From contig JAODGL010000216.1 in NCBI GenBank assembly GCA_025464585.1, forward strand, positions 1 through 14,550: 14,550 bases of DNA, given 5' to 3'. Origin of the DNA: Methanosarcinales archaeon (GTDB lineage Archaea > Halobacteriota > Syntropharchaeia > Alkanophagales > Methanospirareceae). Below the pieces are notes generated by a model. It ran no database searches. It saw only the letters and a program-made list of their open reading frames with translations, and had not been told where the DNA came from. A program made the position numbers and the translations under genes. Positions 1 through 10,577 of this stretch are shown one piece after another. Numbering within the stretch: position 1 is the first letter of the stretch; each line of letters opens with the position of its first letter.

Positions 1-401
1 CAGTAATGGCAAAAATTGCCTCGAATCCCAGGCATACTCCACCAGACATGCCCATGACAGTGCCCCACAGGCTGTTCCCATGCTGCGTAAACTACTTCTT
101 GTGGCGGTAATTTAATGATAATGCTTGTTGGAGCGCCATCAACTTCTCCATCCCATGAAAGTCCTCCTTTGGACTCCTCAAAATCATCGTCGATAAAATC
201 CAATCCAAGAGGTCTCAGAAGCCAAAGAAAAGTTGCTCGGTAACTGTCACCGCTTTTCGTTATCGCACCATGGACATCGCACTTTAAAACAGTTGTTCTT
301 TTCGTTTCATCAAATTCTACATCTGCACCCACAGCAGATTCTCCTCGTTCTCCAGATTCCGATAATTTTTCAGTAAATGAGGAAAATTGCAGTTGCAGGT
401 T
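1..401 (-). CDS. hypothetical protein, 3' end beyond window
   Basis: An open frame runs on the minus strand from a stop at 402-404 to the window edge, about 133 residues, so the C-terminus lies outside. I do not recognise the family. The visible protein is acidic in its first third (many E, D, G), has the segment CDVHGAITKSGDSY (near 270-230) and ends in a His/Trp-rich stretch with GHCHGHVWW near the edge; the clustered Cys and His could bind metal, but that is inference. There is no ATG in this frame. The first plausible start is GTG at 330-332. A TATA-like box and an ATG at 430-432 lie just upstream but in a different frame (reading MSEKVHKPRLKPATA before a stop), so the gene may be frameshifted near its 5' end or may use a non-ATG start. 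Confidence 0.5.
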
Positions 402-443
402 TTAACCTGGGCTTATGCACCTTTTCACTCATTTCTTTACCAT

Positions 444-460
444 TGCTTTTATATATTAAG
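444..460 (-). promoter_or_regulatory. TATA box for the left-edge minus-strand gene
   Basis: On the minus strand TTAATATATAAAAG lies about 20-28 bases upstream of the ATG at 430-432, the spacing expected for an archaeal promoter driving a leaderless or near-leaderless transcript. It overlaps the stop codon (456-458) of the channel gene upstream, so the two minus-strand genes are packed with no spacer. Confidence 0.45.
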
Positions 461-1451
461 AGAACCCCAACTCCTCAAGCTTATCCAACGATTCTTTCTT
501 CCCTATGACCACCACGGTATCGCCCTCACGTATTTCATCCTCCGGACCTATGTTGGATATGACTTTTTCATCCCGTAGGATAGCAATTATTATCGCCCCT
601 ATCTTTTCCTTTATCCCCAGCTCTTTTACGCGCTTATTTGCAATTTTCGCACCTCGTTCGACTTTCAAACTTTCCAGCGATGTCTCTCCACTCTTCGTGG
701 CGAACTCGAGGAAATCAACGATTGCTGGCTTTGTCAAGCTCCTCGCTAATCTTCTCCCCCCTATTTCTTCTACGATAATCACCTTCTTCACGCCAATGCT
801 GTATAACCGCTTAGCAGCCTCTTCTGAACTCGCTCTCGCTACTAACTCCAAATTTCTGTTTAAATCTTTAGCTGTAATACACAGCAACAAATTGCTGCAA
901 TCCGAAGGTAGAGTAGATACCAATCCCGAAGCACGTTCTACACCCGCTTCTATTAAAATCTCATCTTTTGTCGCATCTCCTTCCACAACCGGCAAATTCT
1001 TCTTCCTTAGCTCTTTTACAACCTCTGGGTCGTGCTCAATTACTACAAACTCCAATCCATCCTTTCTGAATTCATCCACTATTACACTCCCTGTACGACC
1101 ACCTCCGCATATTATCTTGTGGTTTTTCATCTTTGCCACGCCCCTTCTCACCTTTGCAATACCAAAGGCTTTGCTTAATCTTCCTTCTAATACTGATTCC
1201 ATTATCTCAATTAGCACATATAAGGTTATGCCAACGCCCGATATGATCAATACCGTCGCAAATATTTTACCGTGCGAAGTATGAGGCGTTATATCTCCAT
1301 ATCCCACCGTAGTAATTGTGCAAATGGTCAAATAGAGCGCGTCGAGGTAGGAAGTAATCCCCTCTTCAAGATACCAAAAGCCCACTGTCCCTATCAAAAT
1401 CACCACGAGTAATAAACTAACAGCAATTAACGCGTGTCGTATTGGCTCCAT
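456..1451 (-). CDS. MthK-like potassium channel with RCK (TrkA-N/TrkA-C) domains
   Basis: Membrane K+ channel gated from the cytoplasm by its regulator-of-conductance (RCK) domain. With the start at ATG 1451 it is 331 residues, close to MthK. Seen: TM1 at about 6-27, the pore loop with selectivity filter TTVGYGD at 47-53, TM2 at about 62-86, then an RCK-N Rossmann fold starting KIICGGGRTG (112-121, a GxGxxG nucleotide/ligand loop) and an RCK-C (TrkA-C) domain at about 245-325. The frame is open upstream to a TTG at 1460, but ATG 1451 gives a clean first helix and fits the promoter spacing. An in-frame Met at 108 sits just before the RCK domain, where MthK is known to have an internal start (Met107) producing soluble RCK subunits, so the same may happen here (inference). 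The gene lies downstream of tRNA-Cys on the same strand but has its own TATA-like box. Confidence 0.93.
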   Translation of the reverse strand: MEPIRHALIAVSLLLVVILIGTVGFWYLEEGITSYLDALYLTICTITTVGYGDITPHTSHGKIFATVLIISGVGITLYVLIEIMESVLEGRLSKAFGIAKVRRGVAKMKNHKIICGGGRTGSVIVDEFRKDGLEFVVIEHDPEVVKELRKKNLPVVEGDATKDEILIEAGVERASGLVSTLPSDCSNLLLCITAKDLNRNLELVARASSEEAAKRLYSIGVKKVIIVEEIGGRRLARSLTKPAIVDFLEFATKSGETSLESLKVERGAKIANKRVKELGIKEKIGAIIIAILRDEKVISNIGPEDEIREGDTVVVIGKKESLDKLEELGFS

Positions 1452-1462
1452 GTTCCACAATT

Positions 1463-1481
1463 TATATTGTGTATTAATACT
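1463..1481 (-). promoter_or_regulatory. promoter of the K+ channel gene
   Basis: The palindrome GTATTAATAC (1471-1480) is centred about 25 bases upstream of the chosen ATG (1451), a fitting TATA position for a leaderless transcript. An inverted pair CACAAT/ATTGTG (1456-1461 and 1466-1471) lies between it and the start and could be an operator. Position and composition only. Confidence 0.4.
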
Positions 1482-1524
1482 ATGGAGTAAAACTTATGGT
1501 AGTGAAATTCAAAAAGTCCAAGGA

Positions 1525-1597
1525 AGCCAAGACCCGGAATTGAACCGGGGTATAGCTGATCTGCAGTCAGCCGCGTCTGCCTCTCCGCCATCTTGGC
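1525..1597 (-). tRNA. tRNA-Cys (anticodon GCA)
   Basis: Full cloverleaf on the minus strand: acceptor GCCAAGA/TCTTGGC, anticodon stem GCTGA/TCAGC around loop CTGCAGA (anticodon GCA), five-base variable loop, T arm CCCGG-TTCAATT-CCGGG. The discriminator base is U, the identity element of tRNA-Cys. No CCA is encoded and there is no intron. It starts only three bases beyond the outer end of the 23S processing stem, so it is most likely the last gene of the rRNA transcript. Confidence 0.95.
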
Positions 1598-1599
1598 AT

Positions 1600-1640
1600 G
1601 CACTTTACAACTCTGATTTCATCTGAGCCCGGTAAGAGGC
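1600..1640 (-). other. 3' half of the 23S rRNA processing stem
   Basis: This pairs with 4599-4638. The 17 bases at 1600-1616 are complementary to 4622-4638 with one G-U pair, and 1624-1640 pairs with 4599-4614 apart from a small internal mismatch. The interruption between the two helices (1617-1623 and 4615-4621) is the kind of place where an archaeal bulge-helix-bulge cleavage site sits. It sets the limits of the mature 23S just inside 1640 and 4599. Confidence 0.85.
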
Positions 1641-1647
1641 TTTTTTT

Positions 1648-4594
<2,947 letters not shown>

Positions 4595-4598
4595 TTTT

Positions 4599-4638
4599 GC
4601 CTCCACCAAGCTCATTGGATGTCAGAGTTGCAAAGTGC
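4599..4638 (-). other. 5' half of the 23S rRNA processing stem
   Basis: Partner of 1600-1640. On the minus strand GCACTTTGCAACTCTGA (4638-4622) is followed by TGAGCTTGGTGGAGGC (4614-4599). Both pair with the 3' flank of 23S, forming the long helix cut by the archaeal tRNA-splicing endonuclease to release pre-23S. Confidence 0.85.
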
Positions 4639-4676
4639 GTATAACAACTTCATCTGGCAACCGCCATCGGTTCTTC

Positions 4677-4700
4677 CCTGGCAACAACTCTGTTACCAGG
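4677..4700 (-). other. hairpin in the tRNA-Ala/23S spacer
   Basis: Arms 4677-4686 and 4691-4700 form a 10-pair stem with one G-U and a four-base loop in the transcribed (minus) strand. It sits between tRNA-Ala and the 23S processing stem and probably acts in spacer folding or processing. Confidence 0.6.
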
Positions 4701-4721
4701 TGCATTTGCATATACCAAACA

Positions 4722-4793
4722 TGGACTCGCTGGGATTTGAACCCAGGGCCTTCTCCTCGCAAAGGAGACGATCTTCCACTGATCTACGAGCCC
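4722..4793 (-). tRNA. tRNA-Ala (anticodon UGC)
   Basis: Full cloverleaf on the minus strand inside the 16S-23S spacer: acceptor GGGCTCG/CGAGTCC with the G3-U70 pair that marks alanine tRNAs, anticodon stem TCTCC/GGAGA around loop TTTGCGA (anticodon UGC), T arm CTGGG-TTCAAAT-CCCAG, discriminator A, no CCA. tRNA-Ala(UGC) is the usual spacer tRNA of euryarchaeal rRNA operons. Confidence 0.96.
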
Positions 4794-4862
4794 CGAATTT
4801 GTCCCAGCTATTTATTCATTATACTTAAACTTAAATCTAACCCGACCTGACAATCTTTCAGC

Positions 4863-4873
4863 TCTGATTGGTT
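4863..4873 (-). other. 3' half of the 16S rRNA processing stem
   Basis: TCTGATTGGTT here is perfectly complementary to AACCAATCAGA at 6407-6417 on the other side of 16S. A second short match (CAATCT at 4851-4856 with AGATTG at 6432-6437) suggests the helix resumes beyond an internal loop, as in a bulge-helix-bulge cleavage site. Confidence 0.7.
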
Positions 4874-4883
4874 TTAAAAATTT

Positions 4884-6371
<1,488 letters not shown>

Positions 6372-6406
6372 AAATGGCAGGGCTTGGCACACGCCTCACT
6401 CGACCG

Positions 6407-6417
6407 AACCAATCAGA
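6407..6417 (-). other. 5' half of the 16S rRNA processing stem
   Basis: Perfect 11-base complement of 4863-4873, located about 35 bases upstream of the mature 16S 5' end. Together they form the leader-spacer helix that encloses pre-16S in archaea. Confidence 0.7.
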
Positions 6418-6455
6418 TTTACTGGCTCGTCAGATTGGGCTTAAGTATCCATGTC

Positions 6456-6480
6456 GGACATGATATCCCTTTTCATGTCC
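6456..6480 (-). other. hairpin in the pre-16S leader
   Basis: GGACATGA (6456-6463) and TCATGTCC (6473-6480) form a perfect eight-pair stem with a nine-base loop within the transcribed leader between the rRNA promoter and the 16S processing stem. Role unknown; leader folding is the likely one. Confidence 0.5.
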
Positions 6481-6538
6481 CCATTTGTAGCGCAGTGGAA
6501 TCGGCTTCGCGCAATCGAAGTCGACGCCAAAACTTGCT

Positions 6539-6551
6539 ACTAATATATATC
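6539..6551 (-). promoter_or_regulatory. promoter of the rRNA operon (TATA box)
   Basis: On the minus strand AGATATATATTAGT follows the A-rich stretch AAAAAC, giving a strong archaeal TATA box about 170 bases upstream of mature 16S. Transcription would begin near 6515-6520. It lies only about 30 bases past the stop of the malic enzyme gene on the same strand, so read-through from that gene is possible. Confidence 0.6.
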
Positions 6552-6552
6552 T

Positions 6553-6572
6553 GTTTTTATCCCTATAAAAAC
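6553..6572 (-). terminator. hairpin between malic enzyme stop and rRNA promoter
   Basis: GTTTTTAT (6553-6560) and ATAAAAAC (6565-6572) are a perfect eight-base inverted repeat with a four-base spacer, six bases after the malic enzyme stop codon. It may end or stabilise that mRNA, or separate it from the rRNA promoter. The stem is AT-rich and no long T run follows, so the terminator reading is tentative. Confidence 0.35.
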
Positions 6573-6577
6573 TTTTA

Positions 6578-7870
6578 TTATTTTATCTTGAATATCTTCT
6601 CTCGTGCTTTCTCTTCTAATTCTTCCATGCTCATTTTCCTTTCAGCTACTCCCTGCGCTATCGCTTTCATACCCACCGCAACTGCTTCGCATACATACAT
6701 CTCGCGCTCTTCCATCCTTGGAATTATATAGCCCTCATTTATGCCTTTCTCTTCCGCATATTTCGCTATTGCATCTGCCGCTGATATACACATCTCTTCT
6801 GTTATACCCGTGGCACGAACATCCAAAGCACCCCTGAAAACTGCGGGAAAGCCTAAAGAGTTGTTTAATTGATTTTTAAAGTCCGATCTTCCAGTAGCAA
6901 CTATTTTCGCGCCCCCTTCCTCTGCTTCCCACGGCCAGATCTCCGGCACCGGGTTTGCGCATGCAAATACAATCGCATCGTCAGCCATATCCGCTACCCA
7001 TTCTCTTTTTATTACACCAGGACCCGGCGTTGAAAGGGCTATACAAACATCAGTGCCCCGCATTGCCTCTTTTACACCCCCTGCTCTACCCTCTTTGTTC
7101 GTCTTTTCGCACATCTCCCACTTATTTTTATCACCTTTTACGTCCTTCCTATCTGCATTCAATATCCCCTTGCTATCCACCATTATCATATCTCCCCATC
7201 TCGCACCTGCAATGGACACATATTTCGCAACGTTAATGTTTGCCGCGCCCGCACCTATCAGCGATATCGCTACATCGCTCAAGCTCTTTCCCACTACCTT
7301 CAATGCATTTATCAATCCCGCAAGTATCACCAATGCGGTGCCCTGCTGGTCATCATGCCACACAGGCATATTCAACTCCTTCTGTAACCTCTCCAGTATG
7401 TAATAGCACTTCGGACTTTCTATGTCCTCTAAATTCACACCGCCAAATGTAGGCGCTATCCATTTCACTGCTTTTATTATCTCATCTGCATCCTTCGTAG
7501 CTAAACAGACAGGAAACGCATCTACATCTCCCAAATATTTAAATAGCATTGCCTTTCCTTCCATTACTGGAAGCGCCGCTTCTGCCCCCACATCTCCTAA
7601 ACCCAGCACCCTCGTCCCATCCGTTACTATTACCACAGAATTACTTTTGTTTGTATATTCAAACACTCGTTCTCTATGGGTCTTTATCCTCCTGCATGGC
7701 TCTGCTACACCCGGTGTGTACCATATTGCGAGGTCATCATAGCTTCTAACCGGTGCCTTCAGCCCCACCTCTATTTTTCCTTGATAGCGAGTATGATACT
7801 CTAAGGCAAGCTCTTCAGGCTTATTTGCCGCCGTTAAACGGTCCCTCTTTCCCTCATCTTGCATCTTCAT
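6578..7870 (-). CDS. NAD(P)-dependent malic enzyme (oxaloacetate-decarboxylating)
   Basis: Cytoplasmic enzyme converting malate to pyruvate, CO2 and NAD(P)H with a divalent metal. At 430 residues it is the usual length of short prokaryotic malic enzymes. Visible features: the catalytic Tyr in IWYTPGVAEPC (Tyr51), the catalytic Lys in EGKAMLFKYLG (Lys106), metal ligands in NLEDIESP (Glu148, Asp149) and WHDDQQGTA (171-179), the dinucleotide loop LIGAGAANI (205-212), and the C-terminal NAD-domain motifs CANPVPEIWP and NQLNNSLGFPAVFRGALD. There is no fused phosphotransacetylase domain. The ATG at 7870 directly follows the TGA of cobY with no gap, pointing to co-transcription and coupled translation. 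A second ATG two codons later (7864) is possible. NAD versus NADP use cannot be told from sequence alone. Confidence 0.95.
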   Translation of the reverse strand: MKMQDEGKRDRLTAANKPEELALEYHTRYQGKIEVGLKAPVRSYDDLAIWYTPGVAEPCRRIKTHRERVFEYTNKSNSVVIVTDGTRVLGLGDVGAEAALPVMEGKAMLFKYLGDVDAFPVCLATKDADEIIKAVKWIAPTFGGVNLEDIESPKCYYILERLQKELNMPVWHDDQQGTALVILAGLINALKVVGKSLSDVAISLIGAGAANINVAKYVSIAGARWGDMIMVDSKGILNADRKDVKGDKNKWEMCEKTNKEGRAGGVKEAMRGTDVCIALSTPGPGVIKREWVADMADDAIVFACANPVPEIWPWEAEEGGAKIVATGRSDFKNQLNNSLGFPAVFRGALDVRATGITEEMCISAADAIAKYAEEKGINEGYIIPRMEEREMYVCEAVAVGMKAIAQGVAERKMSMEELEEKAREKIFKIK

Positions 7871-8500
7871 TCATCCCTTATTGTATAGAAACTCTTCATT
7901 AAAAGCAAAGGAGAGAAGGTTAGCATTCTTTGGATTTAGATTTTTCTTCGCCATGCTCAAATCATCACTTGTATTTACATTTATGGCGAGCAAAGGGTCG
8001 TTAAAGACAAAAGGTATCGAATCTTTGGAACTCGTGACCACGTTAATGCCGCAAGAAACAAACTCTTTACCTCCGTGCTTGAACACATAGCTGGGAGTTA
8101 TATTTTCTGGCACTATATCCAATGGAACAGCACCTGTGATACTGATGCGGGGTTTACGTGATAAATAAGCGTCTATCATCGCATTGATGTGCCCATTTCT
8201 TAAGAAAGGGATATCACATGCAACGGATACGAATTCTGGATATCGCAGGAGCAAATACTGCAAATCTTCATGATAACCTTCACCTGGTGTTTCTACCGTT
8301 TTATAATTTAGGAGTTTGCAATATTTCCTGGTTTTCGGTGTGTTTTTTGTGATAGCCACGAGAAAATCTTCTGCTTTCGATTCTCGCACGCTTTCTACAA
8401 CCAGATCTATTAGCCGTTTTCCACCTATCTCTATAAGTGCCTTCTCTATCCCTTCTCCTAATCTGCTGCTCTTCCCGCCTGCGAGGATTATTGCGATCAT
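7871..8500 (-). CDS. cobY: adenosylcobinamide-phosphate guanylyltransferase, archaeal CobY type
   Basis: Transfers GMP from GTP to adenosylcobinamide phosphate, the step that activates the corrinoid for joining to the lower-ligand base; CobY replaces the bacterial CobU in methanogens. The start is set at ATG 8500 (MIAIILAGG), giving 209 residues, close to known CobY length; the longer frame to 8560 would translate through hairpin-rich spacer and add a non-homologous Lys/Phe-rich tail. Seen: the nucleotidyltransferase signature LAGGKSSRLG at 6-15, a conserved Lys-rich segment IEKALIEIGGKRLID (18-32) and the acidic motif VACDIPFL. Neighbours are cobS upstream and malic enzyme immediately downstream. 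The closest alternative is another NTP-transferase such as MobA, but the pairing with cobS and the size favour CobY. Confidence 0.88.
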   Translation of the reverse strand: MIAIILAGGKSSRLGEGIEKALIEIGGKRLIDLVVESVRESKAEDFLVAITKNTPKTRKYCKLLNYKTVETPGEGYHEDLQYLLLRYPEFVSVACDIPFLRNGHINAMIDAYLSRKPRISITGAVPLDIVPENITPSYVFKHGGKEFVSCGINVVTSSKDSIPFVFNDPLLAINVNTSDDLSMAKKNLNPKNANLLSFAFNEEFLYNKG

Positions 8501-8506
8501 TAAACC

Positions 8507-8563
8507 CTTTTCTTTTAAAAAGAAAAGCGTTTTCGGAAAAGAAAACTTTTTGCTTCGCAAAAA
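8507..8563 (-). promoter_or_regulatory. three consecutive hairpins between cobS and cobY
   Basis: Three inverted repeats stand end to end in the 73-base gap. First, 8507-8516/8518-8527 (CTTTTCTTTT and its complement, one base between). Second, GTTTTC 8529-8534 with GAAAAC 8541-8546. Third, TTTTTGC 8547-8553 with GCAAAAA 8557-8563. The first ends six bases before the cobY ATG, next to a purine-rich AAAAGGG that could be the ribosome binding site. No TATA box is evident, so a role in mRNA processing, stability or translation of the cobS-cobY message is more likely than a promoter. Effector unknown. Confidence 0.5.
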
Positions 8564-8573
8564 ACTAAAAAGA

Positions 8574-9362
8574 TCAAAAAGTCACCTGGAAGATAGCCCA
8601 TAGAAGCAGAGTTGCACATCTTGCGAGCTCGTTAGAAGCGCCCATGACGTCCCCACTTATTGCACCAAATTTGTTCTTTGCAATGTAAGATACGACCCCG
8701 GCGACTGCAATGCCCGTAAACACAATAAAGAATCGAAGAGAAAAAGCAGTAAAAATTAAAGCGATGAGTGCGGAGGAGACAAGAGCAATCACGTATTTGG
8801 ATTTTGAGCACGAATTTATAAACAAAGCCCCTATTCCTTCATTAGTATCTGATGAGCCCTTGCCAAGTAAAATACAGGTATTCATGCTTAGTTTTGCAGA
8901 AACCTCCGCGATTATGAAAACGGAAGCAAAATAGTAAAATGTGAGCAAATCAAAACTGTGGGTAGTAGCCTTTGTGAACTCTGTACATACCGTTTCAACG
9001 GCGAAAAAACTCAACAGGATAAGAAAGATAACAGCGAACAACCCTGCTATTCCTATTTTTTCGTCCTTCATCGCCCTCCTCTTTTCTCTTCTATCTCCAC
9101 TTGCCATTATTCCATCGGAGAAATCTGCTAAACCATCCAGATGCATCAAACCCGTGACCAGATAAATAGCAAGCAGAACGAGCGAAGCTGCAATTTCGGG
9201 TGTTGAAACCAGGAATCCAAAAGAGATAAAAGCTACCGCAGCGACAAGCAAGCCAATTAATAAGGCAGCGAAAGGGAAGAGATAACTTTTGGCTGCTACT
9301 TCTTCTATTTTTGCAGCTTTTCTTACCGGTATTTGCGTTAAGAAACTGATTAGGTTGAGCAT
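8574..9362 (-). CDS. cobS: adenosylcobinamide-GDP ribazoletransferase (cobalamin synthase)
   Basis: Integral membrane enzyme that joins adenosylcobinamide-GDP to alpha-ribazole (phosphate), the last assembly step of B12. At 262 residues it has normal family length. Seen: about six hydrophobic helices (residues 29-50, 55-72, 108-128, 140-160, 195-232), the signature GLMHLDGLADFSDG at 71-84, a basic cytoplasmic loop GDRREKRRAMKDEKIG after it, and the second conserved motif GDVMGASNE at 237-245; the acidic residues of these motifs bind Mg2+ in the family. ATG at 9362 has no strong ribosome binding site. It is the first gene of the cobS, cobY, malic enzyme run on the minus strand, and provides the partner reaction to CobY. 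Confidence 0.94.
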   Translation of the reverse strand: MLNLISFLTQIPVRKAAKIEEVAAKSYLFPFAALLIGLLVAAVAFISFGFLVSTPEIAASLVLLAIYLVTGLMHLDGLADFSDGIMASGDRREKRRAMKDEKIGIAGLFAVIFLILLSFFAVETVCTEFTKATTHSFDLLTFYYFASVFIIAEVSAKLSMNTCILLGKGSSDTNEGIGALFINSCSKSKYVIALVSSALIALIFTAFSLRFFIVFTGIAVAGVVSYIAKNKFGAISGDVMGASNELARCATLLLWAIFQVTF

Positions 9363-9396
9363 TGTTTAACCCTACTTTAAATTCGATTCGTCTAAT

Positions 9397-9417
9397 ATGC
9401 ATAGTTAGGTTATGCAT
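9397..9417. repeat. hairpin at the left end of the TnpB remnant
   Basis: ATGCATA (9397-9403) and TATGCAT (9411-9417) form a perfect inverted repeat with a seven-base loop, overlapping the 3' end of the TnpB remnant. IS200/IS605 elements carry short subterminal hairpins recognised by TnpA, so it may be a relic of such an end; it also lies in the upstream region of cobS. Confidence 0.4.
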
Positions 9418-9686
9418 TTTGAACTTTCTGTTCCAAAATGCTTCGTGTGATGCTCATGATGCTCTATTATCTCGTTATCCAGAAATCTGCACTTACTCGT
9501 ATAGTTCTCTTCTTCCTCCTTTACTTCTATCCCCTTTTCTTCCGCCTTGTATTTTATCTGTTTGATGAGTTTATCAAAAGGTATCTGCACGAAGTTCTGG
9601 TTGTTTCGCCTGCCTATTTCCACGCTCTGCTTCCAATTTTTGTTCTGCCCTATCACTATCCATACATCTACATTTGATATTATCAA
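9405..9686 (-). pseudogene. remnant of TnpB (IS200/IS605 OrfB) transposon protein
   Basis: This 93-codon stretch matches the C-terminal third of TnpB as I know it: IVIGQNKNWKQ, GRRNNQNFVQIPFDKLI, IKYKAEEKGIEV, and then the start of the zinc-ribbon, YTSKCRFLDNE, with a Cys in the position of the usual TSxC motif. The N-terminal RuvC parts are missing upstream, where a stop is met, and the sequence leaves the family after FLDNE, so the second half of the zinc finger and the last RuvC acidic residue are gone. The frame has only a TTG start. It is therefore a dead internal fragment with no guide-RNA nuclease activity expected. It is bordered by hairpins at 9397-9417 and 9671-9689. No TnpA gene is nearby. 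Confidence 0.8.
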
Positions 9687-9689
9687 ATG
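9671..9689. repeat. perfect inverted repeat at the right end of the TnpB remnant
   Basis: CATTTGAT (9671-9678) and ATCAAATG (9682-9689) with a three-base centre. It overlaps the first codons of the TnpB fragment and lies about 35 bases upstream of the slipin TATA box. It may be a transposon end relic or an operator for the slipin gene. Confidence 0.45.
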
Positions 9690-9720
9690 ATTAAAGAGGG
9701 AGCAGAAGGTTTAAAATTTT

Positions 9721-9763
9721 GCATTATATAAAGGAATACAAACATAATATAACAGTAGGAGGA
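9721..9763 (+). promoter_or_regulatory. promoter and ribosome binding site of the slipin gene
   Basis: A TATA box TTATATAAAGG (9724-9734) is followed by a perfect Shine-Dalgarno AGGAGG (9757-9762), nine bases before the ATG at 9772. Transcription would start near 9752-9756, so the leader would be very short. This is among the clearest promoters in the window. Confidence 0.7.
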
Positions 9764-9771
9764 AATAAAAA

Positions 9772-10566
9772 ATGGATTTTGGCTGGATAATAGGGGTTGT
9801 ATTTGTGGCATTGGTTATCTTAGCATCGTCAATAAAGGTAGTGAAGGAATACGAGCGAGGCGTAATCTTCAGACTTGGACGTTTGGTAGGCGCAAGGGGA
9901 CCCGGGCTGTTCTTAATCATACCCATCTTCGAGAGCATGGTGAAGATAGACTTGAGAGTGGTTGTCTTTGACGTCCCGCCGCAAGAAGTGATAACCCGCG
10001 ATAATGTAACCACCCGAGTGAATGCAGTCGTCTATTACCGCGTGCTTGACCCTGAAAAGGCAGTGACCGCGGTACAAAGATACGATTATGCCACCTCTCA
10101 GATTGCGCTGACCACAATAAGAGGCGTGATAGGACAGGCGGAACTGGACGAACTGCTGTCTGAACGCGACAAGCTAAACAAACGATTACAGCACATAATT
10201 GACGAAGCGACAGACCCATGGGGGATAAAAGTGTCTGCGGTGGAGATAAAAGATGTAGAGCTGCCAAAGGAGATGCAGCGTGCGATGGCAGCACAGGCGG
10301 AAGCGGAGAGGAATAAAAGGGCTCGAATTATCACTGCGGATGGCGAGTTCCAGGCAGCGAAGAAGATTGCAGAAGCGGCTAGCGTGCTTCAAAGAGAAAA
10401 AGGCGGGATGTTCATTCGAACGTTGCAGACAATAAAAGATGCAACGGAGGAGAAAGCTACTACTGTCGTCATTCCGTTCCCAATAGAAATGCTCGAAGCT
10501 TTCGGATACCGATTCGAGACACGCTCCAAATCTGAAAAAGAAGAAACAACAGAGACAAACGAATGA
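9772..10566 (+). CDS. slipin / stomatin-like SPFH membrane protein
   Basis: Membrane-anchored scaffold protein of the stomatin family, thought to organise lipid domains and associated proteases. At 264 residues it is typical of archaeal slipins such as Pyrococcus PH1511. Seen: one N-terminal transmembrane segment (residues 4-22), the family opening VVKEYERGVIFRLGRL (23-38), GPGLFLIIPIFE (44-55), the SPFH domain to about residue 180 with RDNVTTRVNAVVYYRV, then an Ala/Glu-rich helix that should form the coiled coil (RAMAAQAEAERNKRARII), and a charged C-terminal tail. Slipins usually sit next to an NfeD gene and often a membrane serine protease; neither is in this window (TnpB remnant upstream, moeA downstream). 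ATG is supported by a perfect ribosome binding site. Confidence 0.94.
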   Translation: MDFGWIIGVVFVALVILASSIKVVKEYERGVIFRLGRLVGARGPGLFLIIPIFESMVKIDLRVVVFDVPPQEVITRDNVTTRVNAVVYYRVLDPEKAVTAVQRYDYATSQIALTTIRGVIGQAELDELLSERDKLNKRLQHIIDEATDPWGIKVSAVEIKDVELPKEMQRAMAAQAEAERNKRARIITADGEFQAAKKIAEAASVLQREKGGMFIRTLQTIKDATEEKATTVVIPFPIEMLEAFGYRFETRSKSEKEETTETNE

Positions 10567-10577
10567 GTGAGTATTTG

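Noticed and set aside
505..1284. 259-codon plus-strand ORF
   Set aside because: It is the antisense shadow of the potassium channel gene, with Ser/Phe/Pro-rich composition and no recognisable domain.
6490..6540. A tRNA-like or small RNA gene in the 16S leader
   Set aside because: Some short pairings (CTTCG/CGAAG) exist but no T-loop, acceptor stem or other tRNA features are present.
8501..8560. Longer cobY start adding 20 residues
   Set aside because: The extension is encoded by hairpin-forming spacer and has no family counterpart; the nucleotidyltransferase fold begins at the Met at 8500.
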